Origin: an uncultured Opitutaceae bacterium
Lineage (GTDB): Bacteria; Verrucomicrobiota; Verrucomicrobiia; Opitutales; Opitutaceae
Assembly: GCA_937902865.1 (NCBI GenBank)
Contig: CALFNJ010000081.1
Coordinates: 1 to 5,214 of the forward strand
Length of the DNA: 5,214 nt
Direction: 5' to 3'
Part shown: positions 1 to 4,730 of the stretch, piece by piece
Layout: every line of letters starts with the position of its first letter
Position numbering within the stretch: the first letter of the stretch is position 1
Translations under genes and position numbers: made by a program
Notes under the pieces: generated by a model
What the model was told of the DNA's origin: nothing
Database searches by the model: none
Seen by the model: only the letters and a program-made list of their open reading frames with translations

Positions 1-701
1 ACGACTGGCGCGGTTCCCGCGACTGGCGGCATCCGATCTTCCCGGGCCGCCCCGGTTACGTGCGCGATCCCGGACGCCATCCCTGGAACCCGCCGCCGAA
101 TTTCCGTCCGCCGCCGCGCCCGCCCGTGCGGCCCGCCGTGCCGGGCTCGCCCTCGAGTCATGGCCTCTTCCCGCAGATCGCCCAGCCAAGTCCTATTCGC
201 GGCGCTCCGCCGCGGCCGCCGGGCTGGACGCGCAGCGATCACGGCAACGACCATCGGGGTCCGGATCGTCCCGGACCGCGCGGGCCGGGACCCAACTTCA
301 CTGCCACGCGCCCCTCAGCGCCGCAGCCGCCGGTCGCGCCTTTGCAAGGGCCGGTAGTCCCGCCGATGCGCGGTCCCGTCGTGCAGCCTTTCCGTCCGCC
401 GCAACCCACCACGCCCGCGCCTACGCCGGAGCATCGCGTCCCAACGGAACGGCGCCGCGACGACAATAACAACAACGACGACCGCGGCCGCCGCGACTTC
501 GCTCGCCCCTCCACCCCGCCGCCAGCGCCGGCTCCCGCCGCACGTCCTCCTGCACCAGCGTCCCAAGGAATGTTTCCCCGTCTCCAGCCGCCGCCGGCTC
601 CATCGCAGCCGCGGCCGCCTTCTGACGACGACAATCGCGATCGCGGCGACCGTGGACGCGGTGATCGCGGGGGCGATCGCGACCGGGATCGGGACCGCTG
701 A
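1..701 (+). CDS. Pro/Arg-rich protein, C-terminal part (5' end outside window)
   Basis: The reading frame is open from the left edge (first whole codon at base 3) to the TGA at 699-701, giving 232 residues with no start codon that needs to be used. A GTG at 60 could start the frame, but it has no ribosome site, and the 19 codons before it (DWRGSRDWRHPIFPGRPGY) have the same Pro/Arg/Trp/Gly style, so I take this as the tail of a longer protein. Counted from the GTG codon, residues 1-130 are rich in Pro, Arg and Gly, 131-150 are an Asn/Asp/Arg patch (DDNNNNDDRGRRD), 151-190 are Pro/Ala-rich, and the last 25 or so alternate Asp, Arg and Gly. No fold, membrane segment or catalytic motif is visible; it should be intrinsically disordered. 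A short motif, S-x-G-[L/M]-F-P-[Q/R], occurs twice. I do not recognise the family. Such tails occur on bacterial envelope proteins (FecR/DUF6600-like proteins among others), but the domain that would decide this lies outside the window. Coding is likely because the frame stays open with a consistent composition; function is unknown. Confidence 0.72.
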   Translation, partial: DWRGSRDWRHPIFPGRPGYVRDPGRHPWNPPPNFRPPPRPPVRPAVPGSPSSHGLFPQIAQPSPIRGAPPRPPGWTRSDHGNDHRGPDRPGPRGPGPNFTATRPSAPQPPVAPLQGPVVPPMRGPVVQPFRPPQPTTPAPTPEHRVPTERRRDDNNNNDDRGRRDFARPSTPPPAPAPAARPPAPASQGMFPRLQPPPAPSQPRPPSDDDNRDRGDRGRGDRGGDRDRDRDR

Positions 702-729
702 GATTGATGGCGAGTGCCCTACGCTCGTC

Positions 730-830
730 GAAGGTGGAACGCGTTGACCTCAACGCGTTGGAGAGTCTGTCCGCACCCAAAGCCGGACGGAGCCTAACAG
801 CGTGTTGAGGTCAACACGCTCCACCTCATC
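730..830. repeat. REP-like inverted doublet with self-palindromic arms
   Basis: Two near-identical units face each other in the gap between two convergent genes. The left unit (730-759) carries AACGCGTTGA (738-747) and TCAACGCGTT (750-759), a perfect 10-bp palindrome around CC. The right unit (799-830) carries AGCGTGTTGA (799-808) and TCAACACGCT (811-820), a perfect 10-bp palindrome around GG. The units are also inverted copies of each other: GGTGGA at 733-738 matches TCCACC at 820-825, and the palindrome cores differ only at compensated positions. Between them GTCCG (769-773) can pair with CGGAC (784-788). The layout resembles a bacterial interspersed mosaic (paired REP) element; that label is inference from structure and position. 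It may also act as a transcription barrier for the Pro-rich gene ending at 701. Confidence 0.8.
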
Positions 831-847
831 ATGTGCGAACACCAAAC

Positions 848-888
848 GGCGGGTTGGAGACCCGCCTTATGTTGCTGCGTGTCGCAGC
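848..888. other. Two adjacent GC-rich hairpins downstream of the small membrane-protein gene
   Basis: GGCGGGT (848-854) pairs with ACCCGCC (860-866) across a 5-nt loop, and GCTGCG (874-879) pairs with CGCAGC (883-888) across 3 nt. Read on the minus strand they begin 8 nt after the stop codon of the gene at 896-1054, where a terminator would sit, but neither is followed by a run of T, so factor-independent termination is not supported. They may instead be a further part of the neighbouring repeat cluster. Confidence 0.5.
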
Positions 889-895
889 GGGTAGT

Positions 896-1054
896 TCAGG
901 CCTTCGGCAGGCGGGCTCCGCCGGCGCGTTCCACCAGGAACATGATGCCAGCGATGAGCGCGAGAATGCCGAGGATCCAGGCGGGAATCGCGACGCCGAG
1001 CAGCGCGTTGATGCCGAAAACAATCAGGAAGATGGCGAGAAGGAGATGAGCCAT
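896..1054 (-). CDS. Small hydrophobic protein, two predicted membrane segments (52 aa)
   Basis: Read on the minus strand, ATG at 1054-1052 opens a frame closed by TGA at 898-896, encoding 52 residues. The protein is almost entirely hydrophobic: residues 3-20 (HLLLAIFLIVFGINALLG) and about 22-41 (AIPAWILGILALIAGIMFLV) each look like a membrane helix, separated by a very short turn, followed by a basic tail (ERAGGARLPKA). This is the pattern of a real small inner-membrane protein, not of a random GC-rich frame, which would be rich in Arg, Pro and Ala. The ATG is the only plausible start; no Shine-Dalgarno sequence precedes it (CTCCCTATCCCC). The gene stands alone, divergent from the ribonuclease gene and convergent with the Pro-rich gene. 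I recall similar short hypothetical proteins in Verrucomicrobia but no function. Existence is fairly likely; the role is unknown. Confidence 0.72.
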   Translation of the reverse strand: MAHLLLAIFLIVFGINALLGVAIPAWILGILALIAGIMFLVERAGGARLPKA

Positions 1055-1307
1055 GGGGATAGGGAGTTGAAGGGTTGGCCGCGCACAGACCCGCCAATCG
1101 CCCCGCAGTGCCAGGCTTCATGCACTTTTTCCGTCAGCGGCAGATTTCCAAACCGGTTTCACGCAGAGACTCAGTGAACACAGAGATCGAACAAACCTTG
1201 CAGGCATGGGTCGCATTGTTCCCTCTGTGTACTCCGCGTCCTCTGTGTGAACCCAACCATCCGCTGATTGACCGCGGCACCGCGAACGCTTCCAACCGTG
1301 CGACCCC
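1055..1307. other. Divergent intergenic region between the small membrane protein and the ribonuclease
   Basis: This 253-bp stretch should hold the promoters of both flanking genes, but no convincing paired -35/-10 boxes are visible on either strand. TTGACC at 1268-1273 has no acceptable -10 at 17 bp. About 100 bp of it (1155-1253) is taken up by an inverted pair of repeats, listed separately. No Shine-Dalgarno sequence precedes the ATG at 1308. Confidence 0.5.
1155..1253. repeat. Inverted pair of CACAGAG-type dispersed repeats
   Basis: Copy A (1155-1193, plus orientation) has the elements TTCACGCAGAG, then ACACAGAG, then ATCGAACA. Copy B (1217-1253) reads in reverse complement as GTTCACACAGAG, then ACACAGAG, then GGGAACA, with the two CAGAG blocks at the same spacing to within one base. 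The copies face each other with 23 bp between them, so a transcript from either strand could fold into a long imperfect hairpin. A third copy lies at 2879-2912. I recall similar CAGAG-rich repeats in intergenic DNA of many environmental bacteria; their function is not known to me. Confidence 0.72.
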
Positions 1308-2783
1308 ATGACTGAACTCAATGGCCGAGAACAACGTGTCCTGTTGCGAGATATTGCCTGGCGGGTGATGGAAGAACGGGGGCTCGCCCCGGAATTTTCC
1401 CGCTCCGCCCTGACCGAACTGGAGGCGATCCACGGTCCTGACCTCTCTCCCGCCCCCGGCACGCGCGATCTGCGCCAGCTGCTGTGGTGCTCGATCGACA
1501 ACGACGACTCCCGCGATCTCGACCAGCTCTCCGTCGGTGAAGCGCTGCCCGGCGGCTCCGTGCGCCTCTGCGTCGCGATTGCCGACGTTGCCTCGCTCGT
1601 GAAACAGGGCTCGCCGATCGACGCGCATGCCCGCCAGAACACGACCTCCGTCTACACGGCCGCGGAAATTTTCCCGATGCTGCCGGAGAAACTGTCGACC
1701 GATCTCACGTCGCTGAATCCGAACGTCGACCGGCTGGCCATCGTGGTCGACATGACCTTCGGCGCCGGCGGCGAGCCGCAGAAGTCGGACGTCTATCCCG
1801 CGCTCGTGCGCAACCACGCGAAGCTGGCCTATCCGAGCGTCGCGGCCTGGCTCGACGGCACCGGACCGATCCCGCCCGCCCTCGCGGCCGTGCCCGGGCT
1901 CGACGAGAACCTGCGCCTGCAGGATCGGATGACCGGCCTGCTGCGCAACCGCCGCCAGGAACAGGGCGCGCTCTCGCTCGAGACGATCCAGACCAAGCCG
2001 GTCTTCTCCGGCTCAGTCCTGCAGGACCTGATCGCCGACAGCCCGAATCGCGCGCGCAACCTGATCGAGGATCTCATGGTCGCGGCCAACGGCGTCGTCG
2101 CGCGATTCTTCGCCGCGAAGAAAATCCCGTCGCTACGCCGCGTCGTGCGCGTGCCGACGCACTGGGACCGCATCGTCGAGATCGCCGCGACCCGCGGCAC
2201 CACCCTGCCCGCGGCGCCCGATGCGCCGGCCCTCGAGAAATTCCTCTGCCTGCAACGCGAGGCGGATCCGCTGCGGTTTCCGGATCTGTCGCTCACGATC
2301 ATCAAGCTGATGGGTGCCGGCGAATATGTCGTCGAGCAGCCGGGCCAGGCGCCCACCGGGCACTTCGGCCTCGCGGTCCGCGACTACACGCACTCGACCG
2401 CGCCGAATCGCCGTTATCCCGATCTGATTTCCCAGCGCATGCTCAAGGCTGCGATCGCCGGCAAGCCGCTGCCGTATTCCACCTCCGAGCTCGAGGCACT
2501 CGCGCTGCGCTGCACCGAGCAGGAGGACGCGGCGAAGAAGGTCGAGCGGCAGGTCTCGAAATCCGCCGCCGCGCTGCTGCTCGCCGGCCGCATCGGCGAC
2601 CGGTTCAACGCGCTGGTCACCGGCGCCTCCGACAAGGGCACGTGGGTGCGCCTGCTCCGTCCACCGGTGGAAGGTCGCCTCATCAGCGGCGTCGAAGGCC
2701 GCAAGATCGGCGACACGCTCAAGGTGCAGCTGGTCTCGGTCGACGTGCAGCGCGGCTACATCGACCTGCGCGCAGCGAGCTGA
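1308..2783 (+). CDS. RNB-domain (RNase II/R family) exoribonuclease, compact form
   Basis: The 491-residue protein is a member of the RNase II/RNase R family, which degrades single-stranded RNA from the 3' end to nucleotide monophosphates in the cytoplasm using Mg2+. The RNB domain covers about residues 55-385. Its metal site is SIDNDDSRDLDQ (residues 62-73), giving D64, D70 and D72 at the places of E. coli RNase II D201, D207 and D209; the fourth position is Q73 instead of Asp. Further family blocks are TSVYTAAEIFPMLPEKLS (113-130, with the conserved Tyr116), LNPNVDRLAIVVDM (136-149), NLIEDLMVAAN (251-261) and HFGLAVRDYTHSTAPNRRYP (352-371), which holds the RNA-binding Arg residues. Residues 430-489 (DRFNALVTGASDKGTWVRLL onward) form an S1-like RNA-binding domain. 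Only about 55 residues precede the RNB domain, so the cold-shock domains of true RNase II (644 aa in E. coli) and RNase R (813 aa) are missing; this is a shorter subfamily, so I give no rnb or rnr symbol. ATG at 1308 is the best start, although it lacks a Shine-Dalgarno sequence. It appears monocistronic. Confidence 0.93.
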   Translation: MTELNGREQRVLLRDIAWRVMEERGLAPEFSRSALTELEAIHGPDLSPAPGTRDLRQLLWCSIDNDDSRDLDQLSVGEALPGGSVRLCVAIADVASLVKQGSPIDAHARQNTTSVYTAAEIFPMLPEKLSTDLTSLNPNVDRLAIVVDMTFGAGGEPQKSDVYPALVRNHAKLAYPSVAAWLDGTGPIPPALAAVPGLDENLRLQDRMTGLLRNRRQEQGALSLETIQTKPVFSGSVLQDLIADSPNRARNLIEDLMVAANGVVARFFAAKKIPSLRRVVRVPTHWDRIVEIAATRGTTLPAAPDAPALEKFLCLQREADPLRFPDLSLTIIKLMGAGEYVVEQPGQAPTGHFGLAVRDYTHSTAPNRRYPDLISQRMLKAAIAGKPLPYSTSELEALALRCTEQEDAAKKVERQVSKSAAALLLAGRIGDRFNALVTGASDKGTWVRLLRPPVEGRLISGVEGRKIGDTLKVQLVSVDVQRGYIDLRAAS

Positions 2784-2798
2784 GGAGAGAGGATCGAA

Positions 2799-2857
2799 AA
2801 GGTAGGGCGAGGCGTCCCCGCCGAGCCGCGGCTCACCGGGACGGTTCGCCCTACCTT
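2799..2857. repeat. 59-bp extended imperfect palindrome after the ribonuclease gene
   Basis: The outer arms AAGGTAGGGCGA (2799-2810) and TCGCCCTACCTT (2846-2857) are perfect 12-bp complements. Inside them CGTCCC (2813-2818) pairs with GGGACG (2838-2843), and the centre is the perfect palindrome GAGCCGCGGCTC (2823-2834). It starts 15 bp after the TGA of the ribonuclease gene and could stabilise the mRNA 3' end or slow transcription, but no T-run follows, so it is not a canonical terminator. Its GTAGGGCG ends resemble REP-type repeats of Opitutaceae from memory. Confidence 0.75.
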
Positions 2858-2878
2858 GCGACTGACCGATCACGATCC

Positions 2879-2912
2879 GGTTCGCGCAGAGACGCGGAAA
2901 CACAGAGATCGG
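2879..2912 (+). repeat. Third copy of the CACAGAG-type repeat
   Basis: The elements GGTTCGCGCAGAGAC and AAACACAGAGATCGG match copy A at 1155-1193 (TTCACGCAGAGAC and GAACACAGAGATCGAA) with one base less between the blocks. It is in the same orientation as copy A and lies on the far side of the ribonuclease gene, so the gene is flanked by this repeat family. Confidence 0.68.
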
Positions 2913-2925
2913 ATTTCCGATGTAG

Positions 2926-2946
2926 GGGCGTTCCTTGCGGACGCCC
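2926..2946. repeat. Short hairpin GGGCGT/ACGCCC in a TGTAGGGGCG context
   Basis: GGGCGT (2926-2931) pairs with ACGCCC (2941-2946) over a 9-nt loop in which CC and GG can add two further pairs past a bulged T. The preceding TGTAG and GC-rich stem look like another short dispersed palindrome family; only one copy is in the window. Confidence 0.5.
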
Positions 2947-2971
2947 GTTCGCGTCGCCAACCGGGAGTCCA

Positions 2972-2991
2972 GCGCGTTAGGGATAACGCGC
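2972..2991. repeat. Perfect 8-bp hairpin with GGGA loop
   Basis: GCGCGTTA (2972-2979) and TAACGCGC (2984-2991) are exact complements around the 4-nt loop GGGA. No T-run follows, so there is no support for termination. It is one of a series of unrelated palindromes in this gap. Confidence 0.55.
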
Positions 2992-3029
2992 CTTACCCGA
3001 TTGAGTTGAAGCGGGTTTGAAAATGGGGC

Positions 3030-3073
3030 GGCGACCTCCCGGTCGCCGGATCGGAGAACGCGACCGGGAGGTC
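3030..3073. repeat. 14-bp inverted repeat with an alternative internal hairpin
   Basis: GACCTCCCGGTCGC (3033-3046) and GCGACCGGGAGGTC (3060-3073) are exact complements separated by 13 nt. The left arm can also fold on itself: GGCGACC (3030-3036) with GGTCGCC (3041-3047) over a TCCC loop. The two folds exclude each other, a property shared with the doublet at 730-830, where each arm is also a palindrome. Confidence 0.72.
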
Positions 3074-3116
3074 ACGTCCTCAGCTCGATCACCGATTGGT
3101 CTCTAGCTCCATGTAG

Positions 3117-3136
3117 CAGTGGCCGTGAGGCCGCTG
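3117..3136 (+). other. GTGA-loop hairpin, possible weak terminator for the plus strand
   Basis: CAGTGGCC (3117-3124) pairs with GGCCGCTG (3129-3136), seven Watson-Crick pairs and one T-G wobble, around a GTGA loop and followed by GGTTTAG. Stem and loop closely resemble the minus-strand terminator 80 bp further right (CAGCCGCC, GTGA, GGCGGCTG). Facing that terminator, it may end transcription arriving from the ribonuclease gene, but the T-run is poor. Confidence 0.4.
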
Positions 3137-3215
3137 GGTTTAGAAGGCGCTCGAAGTGCGAAAATGGACGCCGGACCTGCTGCCACTTCGCGACCTGTTG
3201 ACCAAGCGCGCTGCC

Positions 3216-3246
3216 GTAAAATGAAACAGCCGCCTCACGGCGGCTG
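3216..3246 (-). terminator. Intrinsic terminator of the DUF1588-DUF1552 operon
   Basis: On the minus strand a perfect 8-bp GC-rich stem, CAGCCGCC and GGCGGCTG (3246-3227), closes a GTGA loop and is followed at once by TTTCATTTTAC (3226-3216). It begins 33 bp past the DUF1552 stop codon. Stem strength, tetraloop, T-rich tail and position all fit a factor-independent terminator. Confidence 0.88.
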
Positions 3247-3279
3247 CTACGGATCGGCCTGCGCCGATTCCGAATCCGC

Positions 3280-4719
3280 TTATATCACGATCTCGGTCAG
3301 CGGATTGTGCAGACCGTTGAAGTCGTCGTGCGGGACGCCCATGCAGCCCATCAGGGAGAGGTACATGCGGCTCATCGGCGTGCCCGCGGTGTAGGCGATG
3401 TGGTGGCCGCCGGACTTGAGCTGCCCGTTGCCGCGGCCGAACACGACCGTCGGGAGGTCCGAATGGTCGTGCGTGTTGCCTTCGCTGATGCCGCTGCCGT
3501 AAACGACCATCGAGTGGTCGAGCAGCGAACCGTCGCCGTCGGGCGTATTCTTGAGCTTGTCGATGAAGTAGGTGAAGAGCTTCGCGTGGTAGGTGTTGAT
3601 CTGCGTCACCTTCTCGATGAACACCGGGTTGCCGCGGTGGTGCGTGAGCGGGTGATGCGAATCGGGCACGCCGATCTCCGGATAGGTGCGGAGGCTGCCC
3701 TCGCGGCCGATCATCAGCGTCATGACGCGGGTGAGGTCGGCCTGCCAGGCGATGACTTGGAGATCGAACATGAGCTTCAGGTGGTCGGCGAACTGCGCCG
3801 GGATGCCGGACGGCTTGTCGATGCCGGGCTCGACCTGCGCTTCGTTCTCGGCGGCCTGGATGCGCTTCTCGATTTCGCGGATGCCGTAGAGGTATTCATC
3901 GACCTTGCGCTTGTCGGCCGAGCCGAGCGTGCCCATCAGGCCCTTCGCGCGGTCGCCGACGAGATCGAGGATGCTGGAACGATACTGCGCGCGGCGGGCG
4001 CGGACCTGCGGGTCCATGCCGAAATCCTCGGTGCCGAAGAGGCGCTCGAAGACCATGCGCGGATTCGTTTCCGGCGGGAGCGGCGAATGCGGGTTCCGCC
4101 AGCAGATCGTGTTGTTGTAGACGCAGCTGTAGCCGCCGTCGCAGTTACCGACGGAGCGGGTGTCGTCGCAGCTCAACTCGAGCGACGGCAGCCGGGTCTT
4201 GCCGCCGATCGTGGCAGCAATGACCTGGTCGACCGACGTGCCGGACTGCACATCCATGCCGATGGTCTTCTTCGGCCGCACGCCGGTGAGATAGAGCGAG
4301 CCAGCCGTCGCATGGCCGCCGGGCTGGCCGGGAATGAGTTCGTCGCCGCCCTTCGCGGCTGCGGCAGCGGGCGCCGCCTGCTGCGCGTTCGCGGCGTCAT
4401 CCGCGCCGTCGCGCACGGGCTTGGGCGTCTCGTGGCCGAGGCCGGAGAGCACCATGAGGTCGTTCCGGTACGTCTCGAACGGCTTCAGGATGCGCGTGTA
4501 CTCGAAGGCGTTGCCGGTGGCGGCGGGTTTCCAGGCGTTCATCGTCACGCCGTTCGGGATGTAGGCGAATCCCAGCCGGTTCGGCGCCTTGGTCGCAGCG
4601 ACCTCGGAGGCCTTGGCCAGCGCGGGGAGCATCGAGTCGAGCATCGGTAGGGCGATGACTGCACCCATGCCCTTGAGGAACGTCCGCCGTTCGAGGTGTT
4701 TTTTCGTGATGAAGTTCAT
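3280..4719 (-). CDS. DUF1552 (HXXSHH-motif) protein with Tat signal
   Basis: This is a complete 479-residue DUF1552 family protein; members are secreted, and I know of no established biochemical activity. The N-terminus carries a twin-arginine signal: ERRTFLKG (10-17), a hydrophobic stretch GAVIALPMLDSMLPALA (19-35), with cleavage likely near residues 35-37, so the folded protein should be exported by the Tat route. Family blocks follow: RLGFAYIPNGVTMNAWKP (48-65), a Cys-containing block SCDDTRSVGNCDGGYSCVYN (183-202), the signature histidines at HPLTHH (356-361, where the family name implies Ser at the Thr359 position), and VVYGSGISEGNTHDHSDLP (405-423). An Ala-rich low-complexity segment (105-125) interrupts the N-terminal half and is probably a surface loop. 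The ATG at 4719 is chosen because it directly precedes the Tat signal, has AAGGA six bases upstream, and overlaps the upstream stop (ATGA). An in-frame extension to 5016 is only shadow translation of the upstream gene. It is the last gene of its operon. Confidence 0.93.
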   Translation of the reverse strand: MNFITKKHLERRTFLKGMGAVIALPMLDSMLPALAKASEVAATKAPNRLGFAYIPNGVTMNAWKPAATGNAFEYTRILKPFETYRNDLMVLSGLGHETPKPVRDGADDAANAQQAAPAAAAAKGGDELIPGQPGGHATAGSLYLTGVRPKKTIGMDVQSGTSVDQVIAATIGGKTRLPSLELSCDDTRSVGNCDGGYSCVYNNTICWRNPHSPLPPETNPRMVFERLFGTEDFGMDPQVRARRAQYRSSILDLVGDRAKGLMGTLGSADKRKVDEYLYGIREIEKRIQAAENEAQVEPGIDKPSGIPAQFADHLKLMFDLQVIAWQADLTRVMTLMIGREGSLRTYPEIGVPDSHHPLTHHRGNPVFIEKVTQINTYHAKLFTYFIDKLKNTPDGDGSLLDHSMVVYGSGISEGNTHDHSDLPTVVFGRGNGQLKSGGHHIAYTAGTPMSRMYLSLMGCMGVPHDDFNGLHNPLTEIVI

Positions 4720-4730
4720 GTGTTTTCCTT
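4716..4730 (-). promoter_or_regulatory. Ribosome site and ATGA overlap coupling the two operon genes
   Basis: On the minus strand AAGGA (4730-4726) stands six bases before the DUF1552 ATG (4719-4717), whose last two bases and the next A form the TGA stop (4718-4716) of the upstream gene. This 4-base ATGA overlap with a good ribosome site suggests translational coupling and fixes the DUF1552 start. It is the clearest Shine-Dalgarno sequence in the window. Confidence 0.82.

Larger units (their letters stand above)
2784..3279. other. Convergent intergenic region filled with palindromic repeats
   Basis: No credible gene is seen in these 496 bp between the ribonuclease stop and the DUF1552 stop. 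Open frames here have shadow-like composition (Arg/Pro/Ala) and no ribosome sites. From left to right it holds a long imperfect palindrome, one CACAGAG-type repeat, four separate hairpin elements and the terminator of the minus-strand operon, each listed separately. The stretch 3137-3215 holds nothing convincing apart from CGAAGTG (3152-3158) and CACTTCG (3184-3190), 7-bp arms 25 bp apart that may be chance. Confidence 0.7.

Noticed and set aside
637..680. Two GCGATCGC octamers (637-644 and 673-680), identical to the HIP1 repeat of cyanobacteria
   Set aside because: They fall in the Arg/Asp codon repeat of the Pro-rich protein's tail, where CGC-GAT-CGC strings arise from the amino-acid pattern. 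Nothing else suggests a cyanobacterium.
239..780. Minus-strand frames opposite the Pro-rich protein gene
   Set aside because: They are Gly/Arg-rich mirrors of Pro/Arg codons and lack any motif. Because the Pro-rich protein is itself low-complexity, the coding strand here is less certain than elsewhere, but the plus frame is continuous to the left edge.
833..1177. Plus-strand frames across the small membrane-protein gene
   Set aside because: They cross two hairpins and a repeat, show no domain or ribosome site, and lie antisense to the clearly membrane-like 52-residue frame.
1268..1296. Possible promoter for the ribonuclease (TTGACC at 1268-1273)
   Set aside because: At 17 bp spacing the -10 position reads TCCAAC, far from TATAAT, and it lies too close to the start codon to be persuasive.
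1134..1817. Minus-strand open frame of 227 codons opposite the start of the ribonuclease
   Set aside because: It runs through the intergenic inverted repeats and lies antisense to the conserved RNB catalytic motif; no ribosome site or domain supports it.
2133..2960. Minus-strand open frame of 275 codons opposite the end of the ribonuclease
   Set aside because: It is antisense to the conserved RNB and S1 regions and extends into palindromic intergenic DNA; its composition is typical of a shadow frame.
2799..3246. CRISPR array or attachment-site interpretation of the repeats in the convergent gap
   Set aside because: The elements differ from one another, have no regular spacing, and no cas, integrase or transposase gene is nearby.
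3119..3394. Plus-strand 91-codon frame overlapping the end of DUF1552
   Set aside because: It begins inside a hairpin, passes through the minus-strand terminator and into the antisense of DUF1552; no coding signs.
3307..4650. Long plus-strand open frame (447 codons) antisense to the DUF1552 gene
   Set aside because: Composition is dominated by Ala, Val, Arg, Glu and Asp with no recognisable domain, and it mirrors the codons of the well-supported DUF1552 protein. Long antisense frames are expected in GC-rich genes.
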